Source: CAZMLC01 sp964567125
GTDB lineage: Bacteria; Verrucomicrobiota; Kiritimatiellia; RFP12; UBA1067
Direction: 5' to 3'
Assembly: GCA_964567125.1 (NCBI GenBank)
Contig: CAZMLC010000051.1
Location: 1-21,410 of the forward strand
Length of the DNA: 21,410 bases
This document shows positions 7,918 through 15,890 of this stretch, one piece after another; the stretch's first letter is position 1, and the number at the start of each line of letters is the position of its first letter. The notes below the pieces were generated by a model. That model was not told the DNA's origin. It saw nothing but the letters and a program-made list of their open reading frames with translations, and did not search any database. The position numbers and the translations under genes were made by a program.

Positions 7918-9009
7918 TTATGCAAATGCATTCACCGCGTCGATCACGGTACTGATTTCCTCGTCTGACATCACGGGTGAAATCGGCAAACTCAGGACTT
8001 CCCGATGGATCTGTTCCGTGATGGGGAAAGAAAGATGATTGAATTCCTTATACGCCTCCTGCTTGTGCGGAGGTGTCGGATAATGGATGAGCGTCTGAAC
8101 ACCTCGCTCCGCGAGAAACGCCTGCAGGGCATCGCGCTTTGCACAGCGCACAACAAAGACATGCCACACGTGTTCCAACGGATCCTTGCCGGGAAGCGGC
8201 AACACGATCGCCGGATTGCGCATCTCCGCGCGATACCGCTGTGCGATCTCACGGCGACGCTGGTTATCCTGATCAAGCCCTTTCAGCTTTACATCCAGCA
8301 AGGCGGCTTGAATCTCATCCAAGCGTGAATTGACGCCTTTGTACAGATTGCAGTATTTTTTATGCGATCCATAGTTGCGCAATGCGCGCAGCTTTTCGGC
8401 CAACACGCCGTCATTTGTTGTGATGGCACCGCCATCCCCGAGGCAACCGAGATTCTTGCCTGGATAAAAGCTGAAGCCCGATGCATCACCCAGATTCCCG
8501 GTGCGACGTCCCTGATAGATCGCGCCATGTCCCTGCGCGGAATCTTCAATAACTTTCAGCGCATACTTCCGCGCCAACGCCCAGATCTTCTCCATCTCCA
8601 CAGCACGTCCATAGAGATGAACCACGAGAATCGCCTTGGTCCGCGATGTGATTTTCTCCTCAATCAGATCGGGATTGATGTTATACGTCGCCAGATCCGG
8701 CTCCACCAGCACAGGCGTACAGCCATTCTGACTGATGGCGAGGATCGAAGCGATGTAGGTGTTGGCCGGCACAATGATTTCATCGCCAGGGCCAAAGCCA
8801 TAGGCGTGGATAATAAGATTGAGCGCATCCAGACCGTTGGCGACCCCCAGCGCATGCTGAGTTCCGCAATAGGCCGCAAAGTTTTTTTCAAACGTCTCGT
8901 CTGCTTTTCCGAGCAGATACCACCCCGAATCAAGGACACAGCGAATCGCATCGTCAATCGCTGGCCGATACGCGGCATTGATGGCGAGCAGATCTAAAAA
9001 CTTAACCAT
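7918..9009 (-). CDS. DegT/DnrJ/EryC1 sugar aminotransferase (FdtB/QdtB-like)
   Basis: A 363-residue PLP-dependent sugar aminotransferase of usual length. The N-terminal FLDLLAINAAYRP and GxxxLGKADETFE segments, GVANGLDAL (phosphate pocket), PANTYIASILA, VIEDSAQGHGA (Asp156 to the pyridine nitrogen) and SFYPGKNLGCLGDGGA (Lys185, the Schiff-base lysine) are all intact. NYGSHKKY and NSRLDEIQAA follow. Paired with the ketoisomerase downstream, it most likely aminates the 3-keto sugar to dTDP-3-amino-3,6-dideoxyhexose, as FdtB or QdtB does. The dTDP-4-keto-6-deoxyglucose precursor would come from RfbA and RfbB, encoded about 6 kb upstream on the same strand. Its first eight bases overlap the end of the deacetylase gene. 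The sequence cannot separate FdtB from QdtB. Confidence 0.9.
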   Translation of the reverse strand: MVKFLDLLAINAAYRPAIDDAIRCVLDSGWYLLGKADETFEKNFAAYCGTQHALGVANGLDALNLIIHAYGFGPGDEIIVPANTYIASILAISQNGCTPVLVEPDLATYNINPDLIEEKITSRTKAILVVHLYGRAVEMEKIWALARKYALKVIEDSAQGHGAIYQGRRTGNLGDASGFSFYPGKNLGCLGDGGAITTNDGVLAEKLRALRNYGSHKKYCNLYKGVNSRLDEIQAALLDVKLKGLDQDNQRRREIAQRYRAEMRNPAIVLPLPGKDPLEHVWHVFVVRCAKRDALQAFLAERGVQTLIHYPTPPHKQEAYKEFNHLSFPITEQIHREVLSLPISPVMSDEEISTVIDAVNAFA

Positions 9010-9724
9010 ATTTCAACTTTCTCCAAAAGCCAAACCATGTTGTTTCGTACTGAATCGGTATGCGCGGCAACGCATACGGTGAATCAGCGGGATCCGCCGC
9101 ACGTTTTTCACACGTCACCGCAGAACTGTAGCCCGCTTCACGAACGTGACGCAGCGCAGTCTCATCGAAACTGCCATAAGGATAACAAAAATCACGAATC
9201 GATGCACCGACGATCTGTTCCAATTCGCTGCGACTTTGCGCGATTTCCTGATACTGTTCCTCTGCGCTCAGTTCAGCGAGGCGGCGATGCGTACAGCCAT
9301 GCGATCCGAACGAGACGCCCTCGGCATGTAATCGACGGATCGTCTGTGCATCCAGAAGCTGCGCATGCGCCTCTTTTTTCTTCAGCCACGTGGCCTCGCC
9401 GTTGAGCATCCGGCTCAACACATATACCGTGGCCGGATAGCGGAATTCGCGCAGAATCGGCCACGCATATTCGGCAAAACCGGCGAAACCGTCATCGAAC
9501 GTCAAGACGACTTTAGGCCGTTCTGAAACGGCAGGCTGACTGCCGGACAAGAGCCGGAGCGCCTCCTCAAGCGCAATCACCTCATATCCTAGCTGCTGAA
9601 GCAGACGCATCTGCGCACGGAATGCGCGAACCTCACAAAACTTCGCACCATGCGTCACCCACGGCAACGGATTGAACGTGCCAACCTGGTGGTACATAAG
9701 AATGGGTATTCGCAACGCTTTCAC
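9002..9724 (-). CDS. polysaccharide deacetylase (NodB / CE4 family)
   Basis: A 240-residue NodB-homology protein that would remove N- or O-acetyl groups from a glycan or lipid-linked sugar. Counting from the GTG at 9724: ILMYHQVG opens the fold, TFDDG (about 75-79) supplies the catalytic base and first metal ligand, HGCTH (about 142-146) supplies the two metal His, and CYPYGSFDE (about 180-188) is motif 3. Start choice: GTG at 9724 gives a four-base GTGA overlap with the GT4 stop and has AAGGAG eight bases upstream. The alternative GTG at 9730 has that same AAGGAG only two bases away. No signal peptide or membrane segment is seen, so a cytoplasmic site is predicted, unlike exported relatives such as IcaB. 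It overlaps the aminotransferase gene by eight bases, pointing to tight coupling. Confidence 0.9.
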   Translation of the reverse strand: MKALRIPILMYHQVGTFNPLPWVTHGAKFCEVRAFRAQMRLLQQLGYEVIALEEALRLLSGSQPAVSERPKVVLTFDDGFAGFAEYAWPILREFRYPATVYVLSRMLNGEATWLKKKEAHAQLLDAQTIRRLHAEGVSFGSHGCTHRRLAELSAEEQYQEIAQSRSELEQIVGASIRDFCYPYGSFDETALRHVREAGYSSAVTCEKRAADPADSPYALPRIPIQYETTWFGFWRKLKYG

Positions 9725-10827
9725 GAACACGGCTCCTTATTCAGCAGCGCGCGATATTCACGCAGATAACCGCGCACCATCACCTCAGGCACAAATTCGG
9801 CTTGGACCAACGCCAAGCCGGCGTCCCCCATCTGTTTTGCGCGTTGTCTATCGGATAAAATCGCAAGGATCGCTGAAGCTAACCCTGCGGAATCACGCGG
9901 TTCAACGAGGAGTCCATTGAGACCATCACGAACCACCTCAGGGACACCCCCAACACGCGTACCGATCACCGGAACGCGCGCGGCGGATGCTTGCAGCAGA
10001 GAAACGCCCAGCCCCTCCATCAGCGTCGGGAGAACAACCACATCAAGATTCGGCAGGATCCGCGGCATATCCTCGCGAAACCCCGCGAACTGAATGACAT
10101 TCTCCAAGGAGGCCTCCTTGATCATGCGTTCCAATTCCGGCTGATACGCGCCTTTCCCAAAGAAGATCACACGCGTTTGCGGCAGGGCGCGAAGCACGGC
10201 GGGCATCGCCTCAATGACATAGCGGTGTCCCTTGCTTTCAATCAGCTGCGCAGGCACACCGACGATGCGCGCACCTGCAGGAAGTCCAAACGTTTCCGCA
10301 AACCACACGGGATCAGGGGAACTGCGATAATCGTCAGCTTGAATGACGCTGTAAATCCGCGCCAAGCGTTCACGCGGAATGCCGATCTCGCGCACAGCCT
10401 CCAACGCGCCTTCCGAAATACCGATGACCCGCTGATAGGACGTATATTTGAAGCGCAGCAAAGGAGCCCATTCGCGATAGGCCACGCGACGCGTAATCAA
10501 CGCGGGGACCCCGCACCATTGCGCGCACCAGCCGCCCACAAGGTCCGCGCCCCGGCGGCTGTGTACATGGACAATATCCGGCTTTAATCGACGAATCAGC
10601 GCGCAGAGACGAAAAGGGAAGATCACATCGAGATCGCCATGCATGGGAAGCTCGATAACGGTCGCATCGCGATCAGCCGCGCGTGCAATATCGCTTCCCC
10701 GCGGACAAACAAGAATGTTGCGAACCCCCTGCTGAGACAATCCTTGCAGTAAGCTCCTCACTTGAAACGCGCCGCCATACAAATGACGGCCAGCTTCAAT
10801 ATGTAAGATGGTCATAGGAACAGCCAT
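9721..10827 (-). CDS. glycosyltransferase family 4
   Basis: A GT-B retaining glycosyltransferase of about 368 residues. The N-terminal domain has the Gly-rich acceptor loop GRHLYGGAFQV and DIVHVHSRRGADLVG. The C-terminal domain has GVPAQLIESKGHRYVIEA, VIFFGKGAYQPEL, NVIQFAGFREDMP and VVVLPTLMEGLGVSLLQASA. The EX7E motif typical of GT4 reads Glu-x7-Gln here. PVIGTRVGGVPEVV follows. The start is uncertain: GTG at 10875 is the longest reading. ATG at 10827 (GAGG a few bases upstream) and ATG at 10815 (IEAGRHLYGG begins four residues on) are more likely by homology. It is first in the six-gene assembly operon; the 127 bases upstream, to the end of rluD, must hold its promoter, but no convincing -35/-10 pair is seen. 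Confidence 0.85.
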   Translation of the reverse strand: MAVPMTILHIEAGRHLYGGAFQVRSLLQGLSQQGVRNILVCPRGSDIARAADRDATVIELPMHGDLDVIFPFRLCALIRRLKPDIVHVHSRRGADLVGGWCAQWCGVPALITRRVAYREWAPLLRFKYTSYQRVIGISEGALEAVREIGIPRERLARIYSVIQADDYRSSPDPVWFAETFGLPAGARIVGVPAQLIESKGHRYVIEAMPAVLRALPQTRVIFFGKGAYQPELERMIKEASLENVIQFAGFREDMPRILPNLDVVVLPTLMEGLGVSLLQASAARVPVIGTRVGGVPEVVRDGLNGLLVEPRDSAGLASAILAILSDRQRAKQMGDAGLALVQAEFVPEVMVRGYLREYRALLNKEPCS

Positions 10828-11002
10828 AATCCTCAACACATTCACGGTCACGAGTATACGGCAACTGCGCGTCACCTGTTATACCGAATTGTCATCCAGC
10901 GAAATCGCATAAACGTATGAATGATAACACAGCGTAAATTCGAAAGTCGAGACACGAATCAGACGGATACGGCGCACGTGAGCATCGACGACGAAACCCC
11001 GT

Positions 11003-12040
11003 TTATTGGACGTTTTTTTTCAGCGTCAGCGCGCCATTTTCTTCGAGCGGAAACTCCACTGGAAGTCCGACCGCATCCAATACCGCTTTAAAATCAGCGG
11101 GCAGTGGCGCAGAAAAAGCCAGAGGCATACCTGAACAAGGATGCGGAAAGGCCAAGTACGCCGCATGCAACAGCTGGCGCTGTGGTTTAACAATCAACTG
11201 GTTGTCGGCCGAGCTCCGTCCATAGGCCTCATCGCCCACAATCGGGCATCCCAGGGATTGCAGATGAACGCGAATCTGGTGCGTCCGCCCCGTCTCAATA
11301 CGGCACGCCACAAGCGAGAGCCCCTTGCTCTGAGCGACAACACGATAGTGCGTCACCGCACGTTTTCCATTGCGTGCAACAATCGCCATTTTTTTGCGAT
11401 GCACCGGATGGCGGCCAATCAATGTCTCCAGCGTTCCGGACGGTGTACGCAAAGCGCCATGCGCCAGCGCCACATAGATTTTGCGCACGCAGCCCTCTTG
11501 AAAGGCCTTCACGAGACCAGCCATGGCGGTATCGTGTTTGGCGACAACCATCACCCCCGAGGTGTCCTTATCGAGGCGATGTACGATCCCCGGGCGCTCT
11601 ACGCCACCAATACCCTTTAAATCGCGGCAATGGAAAAGTAACGCGTTAACCAGCGTCCCTGCTGCATGTCCCGGTGCAGGATGGACCACAAGGCCAGCGG
11701 GCTTGTTAAGTACAAGGCAGTCGGCGTCCTCATAGAGGATGTCCAGCGGGATATCTTCGGGCTCGGGAATCGCGGAAACCGGTGCGGGGACCGTCACTGT
11801 CACGCTTGCGCCAGGAGGCAACGAGGCGCTGGCTTTGGTACTTTTACCATTAACCAGCACGCGCTCCTCTTTGATTAACGCCTGTATGCGCGCACGTGAA
11901 AATTCAGGCATCACGGTGGCCAGCCATGCATCGCAACGCATGGAAAGTCCTTCGTCGGGGACCGAGCACGTGCGCGTCGTTTCGCATGAAGGCACCTCCT
12001 CGTCCAGCAAATCATCCTCTATGACCGTCTCCATACTCAT
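11003..12040 (-). CDS. rluD: RluA-family 23S rRNA pseudouridine synthase (RluD-like)
   Basis: A 345-residue RluA-family pseudouridine synthase with an N-terminal S4 RNA-binding domain (about residues 30-90: MRCDAWLATVMPEFSRARIQALI through ASVTVTVP). The catalytic domain begins at ILYEDADCLVLNKPAGLVVHP. The signature HRLDKDTSG (154-162) carries the catalytic Asp157. CRIETGRTHQIRVHLQSLGCPIVGDEAYG is the conserved KI-type motif. Domain order and length fit RluD, which makes pseudouridines at 1911, 1915 and 1917 of helix 69, but other RluA members cannot be excluded. AAGG lies five bases before the ATG. An acidic stretch of about 30 residues precedes the S4 domain. It is divergent from the Cys-cluster gene and separated by 127 bases from the GT4 gene, so it probably has its own promoter. 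It is a housekeeping gene between two polysaccharide blocks. Confidence 0.9.
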   Translation of the reverse strand: MSMETVIEDDLLDEEVPSCETTRTCSVPDEGLSMRCDAWLATVMPEFSRARIQALIKEERVLVNGKSTKASASLPPGASVTVTVPAPVSAIPEPEDIPLDILYEDADCLVLNKPAGLVVHPAPGHAAGTLVNALLFHCRDLKGIGGVERPGIVHRLDKDTSGVMVVAKHDTAMAGLVKAFQEGCVRKIYVALAHGALRTPSGTLETLIGRHPVHRKKMAIVARNGKRAVTHYRVVAQSKGLSLVACRIETGRTHQIRVHLQSLGCPIVGDEAYGRSSADNQLIVKPQRQLLHAAYLAFPHPCSGMPLAFSAPLPADFKAVLDAVGLPVEFPLEENGALTLKKNVQ

Positions 12041-12046
12041 TTTGCC

Positions 12047-12076
12047 TTGAATCGCCCCTCTGTTTCATCGTATACT
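12047..12076 (+). promoter_or_regulatory. putative sigma70-type promoter for the Cys-cluster gene
   Basis: TTGAAT (12047-12052), an 18-base spacer, then TATACT (12071-12076). It matches the -35 box at four of six positions and the -10 box at five of six. The predicted start would fall around 12083, about 30 bases before the ATG at 12115. It lies just upstream of the divergent rluD start, so the two genes share a compact control region. It is predicted from sequence alone. Confidence 0.45.
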
Positions 12077-12114
12077 TACACGCACTACGAGGACATCCAC
12101 ATACTGATTTACCC

Positions 12115-12477
12115 ATGAATGTTTCACCTTGCTCGCACACACCATCGATTCGCAATCAATCTTTCCGTACACGCATGATCCTGCTGAAAGGAGTTTTGCG
12201 GCGTTTCTTCCTCTTTACGTTCAACCGCAAATACGTAAACAAAAGCCTCCAGCGTAGAAGCGGCGCCTGTGCGCGGTGTGGAACCTGCTGTTATTTGACG
12301 GCGCATCGAGGCTGCCCCTCGTTAGGGTTTGAACCGAATGGTCTGCCCCTGTGCCGTACGCATAACTCGTTCCGCATGCCCAACTGCATCATCTTCCCTA
12401 TCGATGAACGCGATATCGCGGATCGCAACCTCATCGCGCCACCGGAAACGCCGTGCGGATATACGTTTAAACGTTAA
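12115..12477 (+). CDS. small YkgJ-like cysteine-cluster protein (putative metal-binding)
   Basis: A 120-residue protein with eight cysteines. The core is a CxxCxxCC cluster in SGACARCGTCC (Cys52, 55, 58, 59), followed by Cys67, Cys80, Cys91 and Cys114. This arrangement is that of the YkgJ (UPF0153) family, thought to bind zinc or an iron-sulfur cluster; no reaction is established. The 40 residues before the cluster are basic and hydrophobic (GVLRRFFLFTFNRKYVNKSL). No good Shine-Dalgarno sequence precedes ATG 12115, and ATG at 12175 (residue 21) is an alternative that keeps all but the first Cys. It is the only complete plus-strand gene in the window, transcribed away from rluD and towards a shared terminator with pfp. 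Its link to the polysaccharide genes is probably incidental. Confidence 0.75.
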   Translation: MNVSPCSHTPSIRNQSFRTRMILLKGVLRRFFLFTFNRKYVNKSLQRRSGACARCGTCCYLTAHRGCPSLGFEPNGLPLCRTHNSFRMPNCIIFPIDERDIADRNLIAPPETPCGYTFKR

Positions 12478-12521
12478 CGGTTCACAACGCACACGCGTAT
12501 ACGACGCATCGTAAGAAAAGA

Positions 12522-12549
12522 CAGGTCTGGCAGCAAAATGCCAGACCTG
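12522..12549. terminator. bidirectional intrinsic terminator between the Cys-cluster gene and pfp
   Basis: A perfect 11-base-pair stem, CAGGTCTGGCA / TGCCAGACCTG, with a six-base loop. It begins 44 bases after the plus-strand stop and lies about 60 bases after the pfp stop on the minus strand. Read on the minus strand it is followed by TCTTTTCTT, a good U-rich tail, so it primarily serves pfp. On the plus strand the tail (ATTGCTTTACT) is weaker. Confidence 0.8.
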
Positions 12550-12608
12550 ATTGCTTTACTGAACATCGCATGTGGATGTTCACGTCTCACATACGCGGCG
12601 TTAACCGA

Positions 12609-13841
12609 TTAGTGCGAAACCGTCATTTTCGCACCCTTGACCTGCCCCAAGGCGGCCAGTAATTGGCCAAACCAAGGCGTATCAATGTCAAAGGGCTTGC
12701 CACCTTTAATGCGCGGGAATTCACATGCACGCATCGTATTGTCCGCATTCTCGTCCTCACCGACAACACCCCCAATACCAGCCAGCGCGCATTCGACAGC
12801 CTTTTTCGCACAGGCTTGGATCAGCGCCTTGTCCTGAGCATTCGGTGCGGCCGCACGGCTGAAATATCCGCTCTTCTGCACCATAGTCTTTTCAGCACCC
12901 AGCATCTCCCCGAACTGTTTGGCAAACCAACCGCCGACGTTAACTTTGTCGAGACGGGGATGTCCAAAAGCATCGCGCGGAACCTCTTCACCCTTCGCCT
13001 CGAGTTCTTTAATGATCGCATCGACACATGCACCCTCAGAGACAAAGATATTCACACAGTCGTTCTGATCCATGACCTGGCGCAAACGTGCCGCCTCGGC
13101 TTTAACGTCAAAAGCCATCTCCGGCACATAGACCGCATGCACCTCCTGACGTCCACGCGTCAAGCCGAATTCAGGCAGAAAATGAAGTGTGTCCAGCAAC
13201 GAGCGATAGGCCGCCGCGGTTGCCGCGGTTAACCAGCCACAGTTGCGCCCCATGACTTCATGCACAATCAGCATGCGTGAATTGGCTGAGTTTTCCTTGA
13301 CGACATTCAAAAAGAACTTCGCGCCCTCTTCCGCAGCAGTCCACGCACCAAGGCTCTGACGGATCGGATAGACGTCATTATCGATGGTCTTGGGCAATCC
13401 GACGACAATCAACCCATAATTGTGCTTGGCCAAATAAGCCGCCAAATCAGCAGCCGCCGTATTGGTGTCGTCGCCGCCGATCGTATGCAGCACATCAACG
13501 CCATCTTTCACCAATTGATCCGCGGCGACCTTCTGAGGATCTTCGCCTTCCTTGACTAAGCCTCGTTTGATGCAATCCTTGATGTTCGTCAGCTTCACAC
13601 GGCTGTTGCCAATCGGGCTGCCACCATGTTCTGTCAGGAAGAGCGCGTTCTTGCGCACAGCCTCGGTGACCTTGAGGCTCTGCCCTTTCAACAATCCCAT
13701 ATACCCATTCACATAACCGATGATTTCAATATCCGGCGCTACACGCGTATACTCATCAATCAAATAGCCGATCGCGGAACTCAAGCACGGGGCCAAGCCA
13801 CCGGCGGTCAAAATACCAACCTTCTTCACTTGCTTCGACAT
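12609..13841 (-). CDS. pfp: pyrophosphate-dependent 6-phosphofructokinase
   Basis: A phosphofructokinase of about 410 residues that should phosphorylate fructose 6-phosphate reversibly with pyrophosphate. The active site is read as GILTAGGLAP near the N-terminus, GGDDTN (about 124-129), PKTIDND (about 152-158) and MGRNCGW (about 199-205). The second Asp in GGDD and the Lys in PKTIDND are the known marks of PPi-type enzymes; ATP-type enzymes have GGDG and PGTIDND. Start choice: the codons GTG-ATG-ATG run in series, and AAGGAG overlaps the GTG, so ATG at 13841 (five bases from AAGGAG) is preferred. It stands downstream of rfbA but has its own promoter-like sequence, and a strong terminator follows. 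RfbA releases pyrophosphate, so the neighbourhood may be metabolically meaningful, although coincidence is possible. Confidence 0.92.
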   Translation of the reverse strand: MSKQVKKVGILTAGGLAPCLSSAIGYLIDEYTRVAPDIEIIGYVNGYMGLLKGQSLKVTEAVRKNALFLTEHGGSPIGNSRVKLTNIKDCIKRGLVKEGEDPQKVAADQLVKDGVDVLHTIGGDDTNTAAADLAAYLAKHNYGLIVVGLPKTIDNDVYPIRQSLGAWTAAEEGAKFFLNVVKENSANSRMLIVHEVMGRNCGWLTAATAAAYRSLLDTLHFLPEFGLTRGRQEVHAVYVPEMAFDVKAEAARLRQVMDQNDCVNIFVSEGACVDAIIKELEAKGEEVPRDAFGHPRLDKVNVGGWFAKQFGEMLGAEKTMVQKSGYFSRAAAPNAQDKALIQACAKKAVECALAGIGGVVGEDENADNTMRACEFPRIKGGKPFDIDTPWFGQLLAALGQVKGAKMTVSH

Positions 13842-13875
13842 CATCACTCCTTCTGGTTTAAAAAACGGAAAAGAT

Positions 13876-13905
13876 AGTGTAGTAAAAACGGGCAGCCCGC
13901 GTCAA
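13876..13905 (-). promoter_or_regulatory. putative sigma70-type promoter for pfp
   Basis: On the minus strand TTGACG (-35, complement of 13900-13905) is followed after 18 bases by TACACT (-10, complement of 13876-13881). They match consensus at five and four of six positions. Transcription would start about 25 bases before the pfp ATG. It suggests pfp can be expressed apart from the rfb genes. It is a pattern match only. Confidence 0.45.
13884..13899 (-). terminator. weak possible terminator after rfbA
   Basis: On the minus strand a short GC hairpin, CGGG-CTG-CCCG, is followed directly by five Ts, 33 bases after the rfbA stop. Four GC pairs make a marginal intrinsic terminator. It lies between the -35 and -10 boxes proposed for pfp, so at most one of the two signals may matter. 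Confidence 0.3.
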
Positions 13906-13931
13906 GCGCAGCTCACCCTGCAATTCCGTCG

Positions 13932-14807
<876 letters not shown>

Positions 14808-14816
14808 ACGACCTCC

Positions 14817-15881
14817 TTACCGCGTTGTGCCTAAGCGCTGTCCCGCATATTTCTTTTCGCGAATCGGCTGCCACCACCACGCGTTGTCTAAATACCATTG
14901 AACCGTTTTTTCAATCCCTGTATCAAACGTCTCTTTCGGTAACCAGCCCAGCTCACGTTTAATCTTCGTTGCATCGATCGCATAGCGCTTATCATGTCCA
15001 GGACGATCCTGAACAAATGTGATCAACGCCTTGAATGAGGGCAACGACAACGCGCGCATGCGCTGAGGCTGAAGCCGATCTAATGTCGCGCAAATGGTTT
15101 CAACGACTTGCAAATTGGTCCGTTCATTATTGCCGCCCACATTGTAGGTCTGTCCTGGGACCCCGCGTTGCACAACCGTAATCAATGCGTCGGCATGATC
15201 ATCGACATACAGCCAGTCGCGCACATTATCCCCTTTGCCATAAATGGGAAGCGGTTTTCCATCCAACGCATTGAGAATGACCAGAGGAATCAATTTTTCC
15301 GGAAAATGAAACGGTCCGTAATTATTCGAACAATTGGTGATCAGCGTGGGCAATCCATAGGTGTGGTACCATGCTGAAACCAGGTGGTCAGAAGCCGCCT
15401 TACTTGCTGAATACGGCGAACGAGGATCATAGGGCGTCGTCTCTGTAAAAAATCCAGTTTCGCCCAATGAACCGTAAACCTCATCGGTTGAAATATGCAA
15501 AAAACGAAATGCCGCACGTTTTTTTTCAGCCAAGGTTCGCCAATAAGCCGTCACGGCCTCAAGCAGTGTCGCGGTACCGACAACGTTGGTTTGGATAAAC
15601 GCGGCCGGCCCATCAATTGAGCGGTCCACATGCGATTCAGCGGCCAAATGCATGACTGCGTCGGGTTGAAATGCGGCTAAAGCCGTATCCACCGCAACAC
15701 GGTCGCAAATATTCGCGTGAACAAAACGATAAGCGGAATTGTTCGACACCATCGACACGGACTCTAAATTGCCTGCATAGGTCAACGCATCGAAATTCAC
15801 GACTTCAATCTGCTGCTGTACCAGCTTACGCACGACAGCAGAACCAATAAACCCGGCACCACCCGTAACCAGAATTTTCAT
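14817..15881 (-). CDS. rfbB: dTDP-glucose 4,6-dehydratase
   Basis: A 354-residue extended short-chain dehydrogenase, RmlB/RfbB. It converts dTDP-glucose to dTDP-4-keto-6-deoxyglucose. The NAD-binding motif GGAGFIG is at 7-13. The active site shows ISTDEVYGSLGE (Thr132, Asp133, Glu134 as acid and base for dehydration) and YSASK (Tyr157, Lys161). HLAAESHVDRSI, TNCSNNYGPFHFPEKLIP, YGKGDNVRDWLYVDDH and PGHDKRYAIDATKI are further hallmarks of RmlB over other epimerases. AGAGG lies six bases before the ATG, and the gene starts nine bases after the Wzc-like gene ends. Its product is the branch point that the ketoisomerase and aminotransferase genes about 6 kb further on could use. Confidence 0.97.
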   Translation of the reverse strand: MKILVTGGAGFIGSAVVRKLVQQQIEVVNFDALTYAGNLESVSMVSNNSAYRFVHANICDRVAVDTALAAFQPDAVMHLAAESHVDRSIDGPAAFIQTNVVGTATLLEAVTAYWRTLAEKKRAAFRFLHISTDEVYGSLGETGFFTETTPYDPRSPYSASKAASDHLVSAWYHTYGLPTLITNCSNNYGPFHFPEKLIPLVILNALDGKPLPIYGKGDNVRDWLYVDDHADALITVVQRGVPGQTYNVGGNNERTNLQVVETICATLDRLQPQRMRALSLPSFKALITFVQDRPGHDKRYAIDATKIKRELGWLPKETFDTGIEKTVQWYLDNAWWWQPIREKKYAGQRLGTTR

Positions 15882-15890
15882 AGTTAACCT

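Noticed and set aside
10853..10883. TATACT and TATAAC as -10 boxes for the GT4 operon
   Set aside because: Neither has a recognisable -35 box at 16-18 bases, so no promoter is claimed although one is expected in this region.
11000..11002. Terminator after rluD
   Set aside because: The downstream bases show only a short AT-rich AAAC/GTTT pairing and no T-tract on the minus strand.
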